Source: Sophora flavescens
Taxonomy: Eukaryota; Streptophyta; Magnoliopsida; Fabales; Fabaceae
Direction of reading: 5' to 3'
DNA: 64,000 bases
Assembly: GCA_030762895.1 (NCBI GenBank)
Contig: JAUPTC010000130.1
Span: 27,418-91,417 of the forward strand
Below the pieces are notes generated by a model. It ran no database searches, was not told the DNA's origin, and saw nothing but the letters and a program-made list of their open reading frames with translations. Within the stretch, counting starts at the first letter, position 1; each line of letters starts with the position of its first letter. Below are positions 34,600-49,019 of this stretch, one piece after another. The translations under genes and the position numbers were made by a program.

Positions 34600-36410
34600 C
34601 TTTGGTCCTATTGGAGCCCAAATGGACTTGTTTGATCCTAATAGAGCCCAAATGGACTTTTTAGGTTATATAGGACCTATTTGGGCCAAAATGGACTTGT
34701 TTGAACCTAATAGAGCCCAACTGGACATTTTAGGTCATAAAGGACCTAACTGGGCCAATTTGTACTTCTTTGGTCCTAATGGAGCCCAAATGGACCTGTT
34801 TGATCCTAATAGAGCCCAAATGGACTTTTTAGGTCATATAGGGCCTATCCGGGCCAATTTGTACTTCTTTGGTCCTATTGGAACCCAAATGGACTTGTAT
34901 GATCCTAATAGAACCCAAATGGACTTTTTAGGTCATATAGGACCTATCTGGGCCAAAGTGGACTTGTTTGAACCTAATAGAGCCCAACTGGACATTTTAG
35001 GTCATAAAGGACCTAACTGGGCCAATTTGTACTTCTTTGGTCCTAATGGAGCCCAAATGGACCTGTTTGATCCTAATAGAGCCCAAATGGACTTTTTAGG
35101 TCATATAGGACCTATCTGGGACAATTTGAACTTCTTTGGTCCTATTGGAGCCCAAATGGACTTGTTTAAGCCATATTAAGGCCAAAATGCACTTTTAAGG
35201 TCATATAGGACCTAACTGGGCCAATTTGTACTTCTTTGGTCCTAATGGATCCCAAATGGACTTGTTTGATCCTAATAGTGCCCAACTGGACATTTTAGGT
35301 CATAAAGGACCTAACTGGGCCAATTTGAACTTCTTTGGTCCTAATGGAGCCCAAATGGACCTGTTTGATCCTAATAGAGCCCAAATGGACTTTTTAGGTC
35401 ATATAGGACCTATCTGGGACAATTTGAACTTCTTTGGTCCTATTGGAGCCCAAATGGACTTGTTTGATCTTAATAGAGCCCAAATGGACTTTTTAGGTCA
35501 TATAGGACCTATCTGGGCCAAAATGGACTTGTTTGAACCTAATAGAGCCCAACTGGACATTTTAGGTCATAAAGGACCTAACTGGGCCAATTTGTACTTC
35601 TTTGGTCCTAATGGAGCCCAAATGGACCTGTTTGATCCTAATAGAGCCCAAATGGACTTTTTAGGTCATATAGGGCCTATCCGGGCCAATTTGTACTTCT
35701 TTGGTCCTATTGGAACCCAAATGGACTTGTATGATCCTAATAGAACCCAAATGGACGTTTTAGGTCATATAGGACCTATCTGGGCCAAAATGGACTTGTT
35801 TGAACCTAATAGAGCCCAACTGGACATTTTAGGTCATAAAGGACCTAACTGGGCCAATTTGTACTTCTTTGGTCCTAATGGAGCCCAAATGGACCTGTTT
35901 GATCCTAATAGAGCCCAAATGGACTTTTTAGGTCATATAGGACCTATCTGGGACAATTTGAACTTCTTTGGTCCTATTGGAGCCCAAATGGACTTGTTTG
36001 AGCCCAATTAAGGCCAAAATGCACTTTTAAGGTCATATAGGACCTAACTGGGCCAATTTGTACTTCTTTGGTCCTAATGGATCCCAAATGGACTTGTTTG
36101 ATCCTAATAGTGCCCAACTGGACATTTTAGGTCATAAAGGACCTAACTGGGCCAATTTGTACTTCTTTGGTCCTAATGGAGCCCAAATGGACCTGTTTGA
36201 TCCTAATAGAGCCCAAATGGACTTTTTAGGTCATATAGGACCTATCTGGGACAATTTGAACTTCTTTGGTCCTATTGGAGCCCAAATTGACTTGTTTGAT
36301 CTTAATAGAGCCCAAATGGACTTTTTAGGTCATATAGGACCTATCTGGGCCAAAATGGACTTGTTTGAACCTAATAGAGCCCAACTGGACATTTTAGGTC
36401 ATAAAGGACC
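34600..36410. repeat. 832-bp higher-order repeat, two to three copies
   Basis: Rare variants recur exactly 832 bp apart: GGGCCTATCCGGGCC at 34,841 and 35,673, the stop-bearing AATTAAGGCC variant at about 35,175 and 36,007, and GATCTTAATAGAGCCC at about 35,466 and 36,298. Limits are approximate. Confidence 0.75.
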
Positions 36411-37315
36411 TAACTGTGCCAATTTGTACTTCTTTGGTCCTATTGGAGCCCAAATGGACTTGTTTGATCCTAATAGAGCCAAAATGCACTTTTTAGGTCA
36501 TATATGACCTAACTGGGCCAAATTGTACTTCTTTGGTCCTATTGGTGCCCAAATGGACTTGTTTGATCCTGATAGAGCCCAAATGGAATTTTTAGGTCAT
36601 ATAGGACCTAACAGGGCCAATTTGTATTTCTTTGGTCCTAATGGAGCCCAAATGGACTTGTTTGAGCCCAATTAAGACCAAAATGCACTTTTAAGGTCAT
36701 ATAGGACCTAACTGGGCCAATTTGTACTTCTTTGGTCCTAATGGATCCCAAATGGACTTGTTTGATCCTAATAGAGCCCAACTGGACATTTTAGGTCATA
36801 TAGGACCTAACTGGGCCAATTTGTACTTCTTTGGTCCTATTGGAGCCCAAACGGACTTGTTTGATCCTAATAGAGCCCAAATGGAGTTTTTAGGTCATAT
36901 AGGACCTATCTGGGCCAATTTGAACTTCTTTGGTCCAATTGGAGCCCAAGTGGACTTGTTTGATCCTAATAGAGCCAAAATGCATTTTTTTTGTCATATA
37001 GGACCTAACTGGGCCAATTTGTACTTCTTTGGTCCTATTGGAGCCCAAATGGACTTGTTTGATCCTAATAGAGCCCAAATGGACTTTTTAGGTCATATAG
37101 GACCTAACTGGGTCAATTTGTACTTCTTTGGTCCTATTGGAGCCCAAATGGACTTGTTTGATCCTAATAGAGCCCAAATGGACTTTTTAGGTCATATAGG
37201 ACCAAACTGGGCCAATTTGTACTTCTTTGGTCCTATTGGAGCCCAAATGGACTTGTTTGATCCTAATAGAGCCAAAATGCACTTTTTAGGTCATATAGGA
37301 CCTAACTGAGCCAAT

Positions 37316-40300
37316 TTGTACTTCTTTAGTCCTATTGGAGCCCAAATGGACTTGTTTGATTCGAATAGAGCCCAAATGGACTTTTTAGGTCATATAGGAC
37401 CTATCTGGGCCAAAATGGACTTGTTTGAACCTAATAGAGCCCAACTGGACATTTTAGGTCATAAAGGACCTAACTGGGTCAATTTGTACTTCTTTGGTCC
37501 TAATGGATCCCAAATGGACCTGTTTGATCCTAATATAGCCCAAATGGACTTTTCAGGTCAAATAGGACCTAACTCGGTCAATTTGTACTTCTTTGGTCCT
37601 AATGGAGCCAAAATGGACTTCTTTGATCCTAATAGAGCCCAAATGAACTATTTAGGACCTAATTGGGCCAATTGCCCCTAACGCCCCAATTGTAATTCTT
37701 TGGTCCTAATGGAGCCCAAATGGACTTGTTTGATCCTAATGGAGACCAAATGGACTTGTTTATCCTAATAGAGCCCAAATGGACTTGTGTGATCCTAGTA
37801 GAGCCCAAATGGACTTGTTTGATCATAATAGAGCCCAAATGGACTTGTTTGATCCTAATAGAGCCCCAATGGACTTGTTTGATCCTAATAGAGCCCATAT
37901 GGACTTGTTAGGTCATAAAGGACCTAACTGGGTCAATTTGTAATACTTTGGTACTAATGGAGCCCAAATGGACCTGTTTGATCCTGATAGAAACCAAATG
38001 GACTTTTTAGGTCATAAAGGACCTAACTGGGCCAATTTGTACTTCTTTGGTCCTATTGGAGCCCAAATGGACTTGTGTGATCCTAATAGAGCCCAAATGG
38101 ACTTGTGTGATCCTAATAGAGCCCAAATGGACTTGTTAGGTCATAAAGGACCAAACTGTGCCAATTTGTACTTCTTTGGTCCTATTGGAGCCGAAATGGA
38201 CTTGTTTGATCCTAATAGAGCCAAAATGCACTTTTTAGGTCATATATGACCTAACTGGGCCAAATTGTACTTCTTTTGTCCTATTGGTGCCCAAATGGAC
38301 TTGTTTGATCCTAATAGAGCCCAAATGGACTTTTTAGGTCATATAGGACCTATCTGGGCCAAAATGGACTTGTTTGAACCTAATAGAGCCCAACTGGACA
38401 TTTTAGGTCATAAAGGACCTAACTGGGTCAATTTGTACTTCTTTGGTCCTAATGGAGCCCAAATGGACCTGTTTGATCCTAATATAGCCCAAATGGACTT
38501 TTCAGGTCAAATAGGACCTAACTGGGTCAATTTGTACTTCTTTGGTCCTAATGGAGCCAAAATGGACTTCTTTGATCCTAATAGAGCCCAAATGAACTAT
38601 TTAGGACCTAATTGGGCCAATTGCCCCTAACGGCCCAATTGTAATTCTTTGGTCCTAATGGAGCCCAAATGGACTTGTTTGATCCTAATGGAGACCAAAT
38701 GGACTTGTTTATCCTAATAGAGCCCAAATGGACTTGTGTGATCCTAGTAGAGCCCAAATGAACTTGTTTGATCATAATAGAGCCCAAATGGACTTGTTTG
38801 ATCCTAATAGAGCCCCAATGGAGTTTTTAGGTCATATAGGACCTATCTGGGCCAATTTGAACTTCTTTGGTCCTATTGGAGCCTAAGTGGACTTGTTTGA
38901 TCCTAATAGAGCCAAAATGCACTTTTTTTGTCATATAGGACCTAACTGGGCCAATTTGTACTTCTTTGGTCCTATTGGAGCCCAAATGGACTTGTTTGAT
39001 CCTAATAGAGCCCAAATGGACTTTTTAGGTCATATAGGACCTAACTGGGCCAATTTGTACTTCTTTGGTCCTATTGGAGCCCAATGGACTTGTTTGATCC
39101 TAATAGAGCCCAAATGGACTTTTTAGGTCATATAGGACCAAACTGGGCCAATTTGTACTTCTTTGGTCCTATTGGAGCCCAAATGGACTTGTTTGATCCT
39201 AATAGAGCCAAAATGCACTTTTTAGGTCATATAGGACCTAACTGAGCCAATTTGTACTTCTTTGGTCCTATTGGAGCCCAAATGGACTTGTTTGATTCGA
39301 ATAGAGCCCAAATGGACTTTTTAGGTCATATAGGACCTATCTGGGCCAAAATGGACTTGTTTGAACCTAATAGAGCCCAACTGGGCATTTTAGGTCATAA
39401 AGGACCTAACTGGGTCAATTTGTACTTCTTTGGTCCTAATGGAGCCCAAATGGACCTGTTTGATCCTAATATAGCCCAAATGGACTTTTCTGTTCAAATA
39501 GGACCTAACTGGGTCAATTTGTACTTCTTTGGTCCTAATGGAGCCAAAATGGACTTCTTTGATCCTAATAGAGCCCAAATGAACTATTTAGGACCTAATT
39601 GGGCCAATTGCCCCTAACGGCCCAATTGTAATTCTTTGGTCCTAATGGAGCCCAAATGGACTTGTTTGATCCTAATGGAGACCAAATGGACTTGTTTATC
39701 CTAATAGAGCCCAATTGGACTTGTGTGATCCTAGTAGAGCCCAAATGGACTTGTTTGATCATAATAGAGCCCAAATGGACTTGTTTGATTCTAATAGAGC
39801 CCCAATGGACTTGTTTGATCCTAATAGAGCCCATATGGACTTGTTAGGTCATAAAGGACCTAACTGGGTCAATTTGTACTACTTTGGTACTAATGGAGCC
39901 CAAATGGACCTGTTTGATCCGATAAAAACCAAATGGACTTTTTAGGTCATAAAGGACCTATCTGGGCCAATTTGTACTTCTTTGGTCCTATTGGAGCCCA
40001 AATGGACTTGTGTGATCCTAATAGAGCCCAAATGGACTTGTGTGATCCTAATAGAGCCCAAATGGACTTGTTAGGTCATAAAGGACCAAACTGTGCCAAT
40101 TTGTACTTCTTTGGTCCTATTGGAGCCGAAATGGACTTGTTTGATCCTAATAGAGCCAAAATGCACTTTTTAGGTCATATATGACCTAACCGGGCCAAAT
40201 TGTACTTCTTTTGTCCTATTGGTGCCCAAATGGACTTGTTTGATCCTAATAGAGCCCAAATGGACTTTTTAGGTCATATAGGACCTAAATGTGCCAATTT

Positions 40301-42010
40301 GTACTTCTTTGGTCCTAATGGAGCCCAAATGGACTTGTTTGAGCCCAATTAAGGCCAAAATGCACTTTTAAGGTCATATAGGACCTAATTGGGCCAATTT
40401 GTACTTCTTTGGTCCTAATGGATCCCAAAAGGACCTGTTCGATCCTAATAGCGCCCAACTGGACATTTTAGGTCATATAGGACCTAACTTGGCCAATTTG
40501 TACATCTTTGGTCCTATTGGAGCCCAAATGGACTTTTTAGGTCATATAGGACCTATCTGGGCCAATTTGAACTTCTTTGGTCCTATTGGAACCCAAATGG
40601 ACTTGTTTGATCCTAATAGAGCCAAAATGCACTTTTTTGGTCATATAGGACCTAACTGGGCCAATTTGTACTTCTTTGGTCCTATTGGAGTCCAAATGGA
40701 CTTTGTTTGATCCTAATAGAGCCCAACTGGACATTTTAGGTCATAAAGGACCTAATCTGGGCCAAGTTGTACTTCTTTGGTCCTAATGGAGCCCAAATGG
40801 ACCTGTTTGATCCTAATAGAGCCCAAAAGGACTTTTTAGGTCATATAGGACCTATCGGGACAATTTGAACTTCTTTGGTCCTATTGGAGCCCAATGGACT
40901 TGTTTGATCCTAATAGAGCCCAAATGGACTTTTTAGGTCATATAGGACCAAACTGGGCCAATTTGTACTTCTTTGGTCCTATTGGAGCCCAAATGGACTT
41001 GTTTGATCCTAATAGAGCCAAAATGCACTTTTTAGGTCATATAGGACCTAACTGAGCCAATTTGTACTTCTTTGGTCCTATTGGAGCCCAAATGGACTTG
41101 TTTGATTCGAATAGAGCCCAAATGGACTTTTTAGGTCATATAGGACCTATCCGGGCCAAAATGGACTTGTTTGAACCTAATAGAGCCCAACTGGGCATTT
41201 TAGGTCATAAAGGACCTAACTGGGTCAATTTGTACTTCTTTGGTCCTAATGGAGCCCAAATGGACCTGTTTGATCCTAATATAGCCCAAATGGACTTTTC
41301 AGGTCAAATAGGACCTAACTGGGTCAATTTGTACTTCTTTGGTCCTAATGGAGCCAAAATGGACTTCTTTGATCCTAATAGAGCCCAAATGAACTATTTA
41401 GGACCTAATTGGGCCAATTGCCCCTAACGGCCCAATTGTAATTCTTTGGTCCTAATGGAGCCCAAATGGACTTGTTTGATCCTAATGGAGACCAAATGGA
41501 CTTGTTTATCCTAATAGAGCCCAATTGGACTTGTGTGATCCTAGTAGAGCCCAAATGGACTTGTTTGATCATAATAGAGCCCAAATGGACTTGTTTGATT
41601 CTAATAGAGCCCCAATGGACTTGTTTGATCCTAATAGAGCCCATATGGACTTGTTAGGTCATAAAGGACCTAACTGGGTCAATTTGTACTACTTTGGTAC
41701 TAATGGAGCCCAAATGGACCTGTTTGATCCTGATAAAAACCAAATGGACTTTTTAGGTCATAAAGGACCTAACTGGGCCAATTTGTACTTCTTTGGTCCT
41801 ATTGGAGCCCAAATGGACTTGTGTGATCCTAATAGAGCCCAAATGGACTTGTGTGATCCTAATAGAGCCCAAATGGACTTGTTAGGTCATAAAGGACCAA
41901 ACTGTGCCAATTTGTACTTCTTTGGTCCTATTGGAGCCCAAATGGACTTGTTTGATCCTAATAGAGCCAAAATGCACTTTTTAGGTCATATAGGACCTAA
42001 CTGAGCCAAT
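37316..42010. repeat. 4.70-kb higher-order unit, copy 1
   Basis: Every marker in this segment recurs 4,695-4,697 bp further right. C boxes at 37,661, 38,610, 39,597 and 41,407 become 42,356, 43,306, 44,293 and 46,104. Rare private changes are shared too, for example the G-to-C change in the C box at 37,661 and 42,356. Internal spacings are 949, 987, 1,810 and 949 bp, so the unit is itself built of older duplications. Limits are approximate because the flanks are also satellite. Confidence 0.85.
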
Positions 42011-45000
42011 TTGTACTTCTTTAGTCCTATTGGAGCCCAAATGGACTTGTTTGATTCGAATAGAGCCCAAATGGACTTTTTAGGTCATATAGGACCTATC
42101 TGGGCCAAAATGGACTTGTTTGAACCTAATAGAGCCCAACTGGACATTTTAGGTCATAAAGGACCTAACTGGGTCAATTTGTACTTCTTTGGTCCTAATG
42201 GATCCCAAATGGACCTGTTTGATCCTAATATAGCCCAAATGGACTTTTCAGGTCAAATAGGACCTAACTCGGTCAATTTGTACTTCTTTGGTCCTAATGG
42301 AGCCAAAATGGACTTCTTTGATCCTAATAGAGCCCAAATGAACTATTTAGGACCTAATTGGGCCAATTGCCCCTAACGCCCCAATTGTAATTCTTTGGTC
42401 CTAATGGAGCCCAAATGGACTTGTTTGATCCTAATGGAGACCAAATGGACTTGTTTATCCTAATAGAGCCCAAATGGACTTGTGTGATCCTAGTAGAGCC
42501 CAAATGGACTTGTTTGATCATAATAGAGCCCAAATGGACTTGTTTGATCCTAATAGAGCCCCAATGGACTTGTTTGATCCTAATAGAGCCCATATGGACT
42601 TGTTAGGTCATAAAGGACCTAACTGGGTCAATTTGTAATACTTTGGTACTAATGGAGCCCAAATGGACCTGTTTGATCCTCGATAGAAACCAAATGGACT
42701 TTTTAGGTCATAAAGGACCTAACTGGGCCAATTTGTACTTCTTTGGTCCTATTGGAGCCCAAATGGACTTGTGTGATCCTAATAGAGCCCAAATGGACTT
42801 GTGTGATCCTAATAGAGCCCAAATGGACTTGTTAGGTCATAAAGGACCAAACTGTGCCAATTTGTACTTCTTTGGTCCTATTGGAGCCGAAATGGACTTG
42901 TTTGATCCTAATAGAGCCAAAATGCACTTTTTAGGTCATATATGACCTAACTGGGCCAAATTGTACTTCTTTTGTCCTATTGGTGCCCAAATGGACTTGT
43001 TTGATCCTAATAGAGCCCAAATGGACTTTTTAGGTCATATAGGACCTATCTGGGCCAAAATGGACTTGTTTGAACCTAATAGAGCCCAACTGGACATTTT
43101 AGGTCATAAAGGACCTAACTGGGTCAATTTGTACTTCTTTGGTCCTAATGGAGCCCAAATGGACCTGTTTGATCCTAATATAGCCCAAATGGACTTTTAA
43201 GGTCAAATAGGAGCGAAATGGGTCAATTTGTACTTCTTTGGTCCTAATGGAGCCAAAATGGACTTCTTTGATCCTAATAGAGCCCAAATGAACTATTTAG
43301 GACCTAATTGGGCCAATTGCCCCTAACGGCCCAATTGTAATTCTTTGGTCCTAATGGAGCCCAAATGGACTTGTTTGATCCTAATGGAGACCAAATGGAC
43401 TTGTTTATCCTAATAGAGCCCAAATGGACTTGTGTGATCCTAGTAGAGCCCAAATGGACTTGTTTGATCATAATAGAGCCCAAATGGACTTGTTTGATCC
43501 TAATAGAGCCCCAATGGAGTTTTTAGGTCATATAGGACCTATCTGGGCCAATTTGAACTTCTTTGGTCCTATTGGAGCCTAAGTGGACTTGTTTGATCCT
43601 AATAGAGCCAAAATGCACTTTTTTTGTCATATAGGACCTAACTGGGCCAATTTGTACTTCTTTGGTCCTATTGGAGCCCAAATGGACTTGTTTGATCCTA
43701 ATAGAGCCCAAATGGACTTTTTAGGTCATATAGGACCTAACTGGGCCAATTTGTACTTCTTTGGTCCTATTGGAGCCCAATGGACTTGTTTGATCCTAAT
43801 AGAGCCCAAATGGACTTTTTAGGTCATATAGGACCAAACTGGGCCAATTTGTACTTCTTTGGTCCTATTGGAGCCCAAATGGACTTGTTTGATCCTAATA
43901 GAGCCAAAATGCACTTTTTAGGTCATATAGGACCTAACTGAGCCAATTTGTACTTCTTTGGTCCTATTGGAGCCCAAATGGACTTGTTTGATTCGAATAG
44001 AGCCCAAATGGACTTTTTAGGTCATATAGGACCTATCTGGGCCAAAATGGACTTGTTTGAACCTAATAGAGCCCAACTGGGCATTTTAGGTCATAAAGGA
44101 CCTAACTGGGTCAATTTGTACTTCTTTGGTCCTAATGGAGCCCAAATGGACCTGTTTGATCCTAATATAGCCCAAATGGACTTTTCAGGTCAAATAGGAC
44201 CTAACTGGGTCAATTTGTACTTCTTTGGTCCTAATGGAGCCAAAATGGACTTCTTTGATCCTAATAGAGCCCAAATGAACTATTTAGGACCTAATTGGGC
44301 CAATTGCCCCTAACGGCCCAATTGTAATTCTTTGGTCCTAATGGAGCCCAAATGGACTTGTTTGATCCTAATGGAGACCAAATGGACTTGTTTATCCTAA
44401 TAGAGCCCAATTGGACTTGTGTGATCCTAGTAGAGCCCAAATGGACTTGTTTGATCATAATAGAGCCCAAATGGACTTGTTTGATTCTAATAGAGCCCCA
44501 ATGGACTTGTTTGATCCTAATAGAGCCCATATGGACTTGTTAGGTCATAAAGGACCTAACTGGGTCAATTTGTACTACTTTGGTACTAATGGAGCCCAAA
44601 TGGACCTGTTTGATCCTGATAAAAACCAAATGGACTTTTTAGGTCATAAAGGACCTACAAGTGCCAATTTGTACTTCTTTGGTCCTATTGGAGCCCAAAT
44701 GGACTTGTGTGATCCTAATAGAGCCCAAATGGACTTGTGTGATCCTAATAGAGCCCAAATGGACTTGTTAGGTCATAAAGGACCAAACTGTGCCAATTTG
44801 TACTTCTTTGGTCCTATTGGAGCCGAAATGGACTTGTTTGATCCTAATAGAGCCAAAATGCACTTTTTAGGTCATATATGACCTAACCGGGCCAAATTGT
44901 ACTTCTTTTGTCCTATTGGTGCCCAAATGGACTTGTTTGATCCTAATAGAGCCCAAATGGACTTTTTAGGTCATATAGGACCTAACTGGGCCAATTTGTA

Positions 45001-46706
45001 CTTCTTTGGTCCTAATGGAGCCCAAATGGACTTGTTTGAGCCCAATTAAGGCCAAAATGCACTTTTAAGGTCATATAGGACCTAATTGGGCCAATTTGTA
45101 CTTCTTTGGTCCTAATGGATCCCAAAAGGACCTGTTCGATCCTAATAGCGCCCAACTGGACATTTTAGGTCATATAGGACCTAACTTGGCCAATTTGTAC
45201 ATCTTTGGTCCTATTGGAGCCCAAATGGACTTTTTAGGTCATATAGGACCTATCTGGGCCAATTTGAACTTCTTTGGTCCTATTGGAACCCAAATGGACT
45301 TGTTTGATCCTAATAGAGCCAAAATGCACTTTTTTGGTCATATAGGACCTAACTGGGCCAATTTGTACTTCTTTGGTCCTATTGGAGTCCAAATGGACTT
45401 TGTTTGATCCTAATAGAGCCCAACTGGACATTTTAGGTCATAAAGGACCTAACTGGGCCAAGTTGTACTTCTTTGGTCCTAATGGAGCCCAAATGGACCT
45501 GTTTGATCCTAATAGAGCCCAAAAGGACTTTTTAGGTCATATAGGACCTATCTGGGACAATTTGAACTTCTTTGGTCCTATTGGAGCCCAATGGACTTGT
45601 TTGATCCTAATAGAGCCCAAATGGACTTTTTAGGTCATATAGGACCAAACTGGGCCAATTTGTACTTCTTTGGTCCTATTGGAGCCCAAATGGACTTGTT
45701 TGATCCTAATAGAGCCAAAATGCACTTTTTAGGTCATATAGGACCTAACTGAGCCAATTTGTACTTCTTTGGTCCTATTGGAGCCCAAATGGACTTGTTT
45801 GATTCGAATAGAGCCCAAATGGACTTTTTAGGTCATATAGGACCTATCTGGGCCAAAATGGACTTGTTTGAACCTAATAGAGCCCAACTGGGCATTTTAG
45901 GTCATAAAGGACCTAACTGGGTCAATTTGTACTTCTTTGGTCCTAATGGAGCCCAAATGGACCTGTTTGATCCTAATATAGCCCAAATGGACTTTTCAGG
46001 TCAAATAGGACCTAACTGGGTCAATTTGTACTTCTTTGGTCCTAATGGAGCCAAAATGGACTTCTTTGATCCTAATAGAGCCCAAATGAACTATTTAGGA
46101 CCTAATTGGGCCAATTGCCCCTAACGGCCCAATTGTAATTCTTTGGTCCTAATGGAGCCCAAATGGACTTGTTTGATCCTAATGGAGACCAAATGGACTT
46201 GTTTATCCTAATAGAGCCCAATTGGACTTGTGTGATCCTAGTAGAGCCCAAATGGACTTGTTTGATCATAATAGAGCCCAAATGGACTTGTTTGATTCTA
46301 ATAGAGCCCCAATGGACTTGTTTGATCCTAATAGAGCCCATATGGACTTGTTAGGTCATAAAGGACCTAACTGGGTCAATTTGTACTACTTTGGTACTAA
46401 TGGAGCCCAAATGGACCTGTTTGATCCTGATAAAAACCAAATGGACTTTTTAGGTCATAAAGGACCTAACTGGGCCAATTTGTACTTCTTTGGTCCTATT
46501 GGAGCCCAAATGGACTTGTGTGATCCTAATAGAGCCCAAATGGACTTGTGTGATCCTAATAGAGCCCAAATGGACTTGTTAGGTCATAAAGGACCAAACT
46601 GTGCCAATTTGTACTTCTTTGGTCCTATTGGAGCCGAAATGGACTTGTTTGATCCTAATAGAGCCAAAATGCACTTTTTAGGTCATATATGACCTAACCG
46701 GGCCAA
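42011..46706. repeat. 4.70-kb higher-order unit, copy 2
   Basis: This is the partner of 37,316-42,010. By eye the copies are nearly identical. Examples of differences are one extra base near 42,681 and a short altered stretch near 43,199-43,222 that puts a TAA into the satellite's open frame. Such similarity implies a recent duplication. Confidence 0.85.
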
Positions 46707-47395
46707 ATTGTACTTCTTTTGTCCTATTGGTGCCCAAATGGACTTGTTTGATCCTAATAGAGCCCAAATGGACTTTTTAGGTCATATAGGACCTAACTGG
46801 GCCAATTTGTACTTCTTTGGTCCTAATGGAGCCCAAATGGACTTGTTTGAGCCCAATTAAGGCCAAAATGCACTTTTAAGGTCATATAGGACCTAATTGG
46901 GCCAATTTGTACTTCTTTGGTCCTAATGGATCCCAAAAGGACCTGTTCGATCCTAATAGCGCCCAACTGGACATTTTAGGTCATATAGGACCTAACTTGG
47001 CCAATTTGTACATCTTTGGTCCTATTGGAGCCCAAATGGACTTTTTAGGTCATATAGGACCTATCTGGGCCAATTTGAACTTCTTTGGTCCTATTGGAAC
47101 CCAAATGGACTTGTTTGATCCTAATAGAGCCAAAATGCACTTTTTTGGTCATATAGGACCTAACTGGGCCAATTTGTACTTCTTTGGTCCTATTGGAGTC
47201 CAAATGGACTTTGTTTGATCCTAATAGAGCCCAACTGGACATTTTAGGTCATAAAGGACCTAACTGGGCCAAGTTGTACTTCTTTGGTCCTAATGGAGCC
47301 CAAATGGACCTGTTTGATCCTAATAGAGCCCAAAAGGACTTTTTAGGTCATATAGGACCTATCTGGGACAATTTGAACTTCTTTGGTCCTATTGG
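44293..47395. repeat. 1.81-kb tandem repeat, one full and one partial copy
   Basis: Markers recur 1,811 bp apart: C boxes at 44,293 and 46,104, and the CCCAAAAGGACCTGTTC variant at about 45,121 and 46,932. The second copy departs near 47,395. The same 1,810-bp step appears inside copy 1 of the 4.70-kb unit (39,597 to 41,407). Confidence 0.78.
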
Positions 47396-49019
47396 AGCCC
47401 AAATGGACTTGTTTGATCTTAATAGAGCCCAAATGGACTTTTTAGGTCATATAGGACCTATCTGGGCCAAAATGGACTTGTTTGAACCTAATAGAGCCCA
47501 ACAAGACATTTTAGGTCATAAAGGACCTAACTGTGCCAATTTGTACTTCTTTGGTCCTATTGGAGCCCAAATGGACTTGTTTGATCCTAATAGATCCAAA
47601 ATGCACTTTTTAGGTCATATATGACCTAACTGGCCCAATTTGTACTTCTTTGGTCCTATTGGTGCCCAAATGGACTTGTTTGATCCTGATAGAGCCCAAA
47701 TCGAATTTTTAGGTCATATAGGACCTAACTGGGCCAATTTGTACTTCTTTGTTCCTAATGGAGCCCAAATGGACTTGTTTGAGCCCAATTAAGGCCAAAA
47801 TGCACTTTTAAGGTCATTTAGGACCTAACTGGGCCAATTTGAACTTCTTTGGTCCTAATGGATCCCAAATGGACTTGTTTGATCCTAATAGAGCCCAAAT
47901 GGACATTTTAGGTCATATAGGACCTAACTTGGCCAATTTGTACTTCTTTGGTCCTATTGGAGCCCAAATGGACTTTTTAGGTCATATAGGACCTATCTGG
48001 GCCAATTTGAACTTCTTTGGTCCTATTGGAACCCAAATGGCCTTGTTTGATCCTAATAGAGCCAAAATGCACCTTTTTGGTCATATAGGGCCTAACTGGG
48101 CCAATTTGTACTTCTTTGGTCCTAATGGAGGCCAAATGTACTTGTTTGATCCTAATAGAGCCCCAGTGGACTTGTTTGATCCTAATAGAGCCCAACAGGA
48201 CATTTTAGGTCATATAGGACCTAACTGGTCCAATTTGTACTTCTTTGGTCCTATTGCAGCCCAAATGGACTTGTTTGAGCCGAATTAAGGCCAAAATACA
48301 CTTTTAAGGTCATATAGGACCTAACTGGGCCAATTTGTACTTCTTTGGTCCTAATGGATCCCAAATGGACCTGTTTGTTCCTGATAGAGCCCAAATGCAC
48401 TTTTTAGGTCATAAAGGACCTAACTGGGCCAATTTGTACTTCTTTGGTCCTATTGGAGCCCAAATGGACTTGTGTGATCCTAATAGAGCCCAAATCGACT
48501 TGTTAGGTCATAAAGGACCTAACTGTGCCAATTTGTACTGCTTTGGTCCTATTGGAGCCCAAATGGACTTGTTTGATCCTAATAGAGCCAAAATGCACTT
48601 TTTTTGTCATATAGGACCTAACTGGGCCAATTTGTACTTCTTTGGTCCTATTGGAGCCCAAATGGACTTGTTTGGTCCTAATAGAGCCCAAATGGACTTT
48701 TTAGGTCATATAGGGCCTAACTGGGCCAATTTGTACTTCTTTGGTCCTATTGGAGCCCAAATGGACTTGTTTGATCCTAATAGAGCCCAAATGGACTTTT
48801 TAGGTCATATAGGACCTAACTGGGCCAATTTGTACTTCTTTAGTCCTATTGGAGCCCAAATGGACTTGTTTGATCCTAATAGAGCCAAAATGTACTTTTT
48901 AGGTCATATAGGACCTAATTGAGCCAATTTGTACTTCTTTGGTCCTATTGGAGCCCAAATGGACTTATTTGATCCTAATAGAGCCCAAATGGACTTTTTG
49001 GGTCATATAGGACCTGATT

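Noticed and set aside
34226..35179. Satellite frame as a real repeat-protein gene
   Set aside because: The frame consists only of satellite monomers, has no unique sequence or promoter, and is ended by recurring stop-bearing variants.
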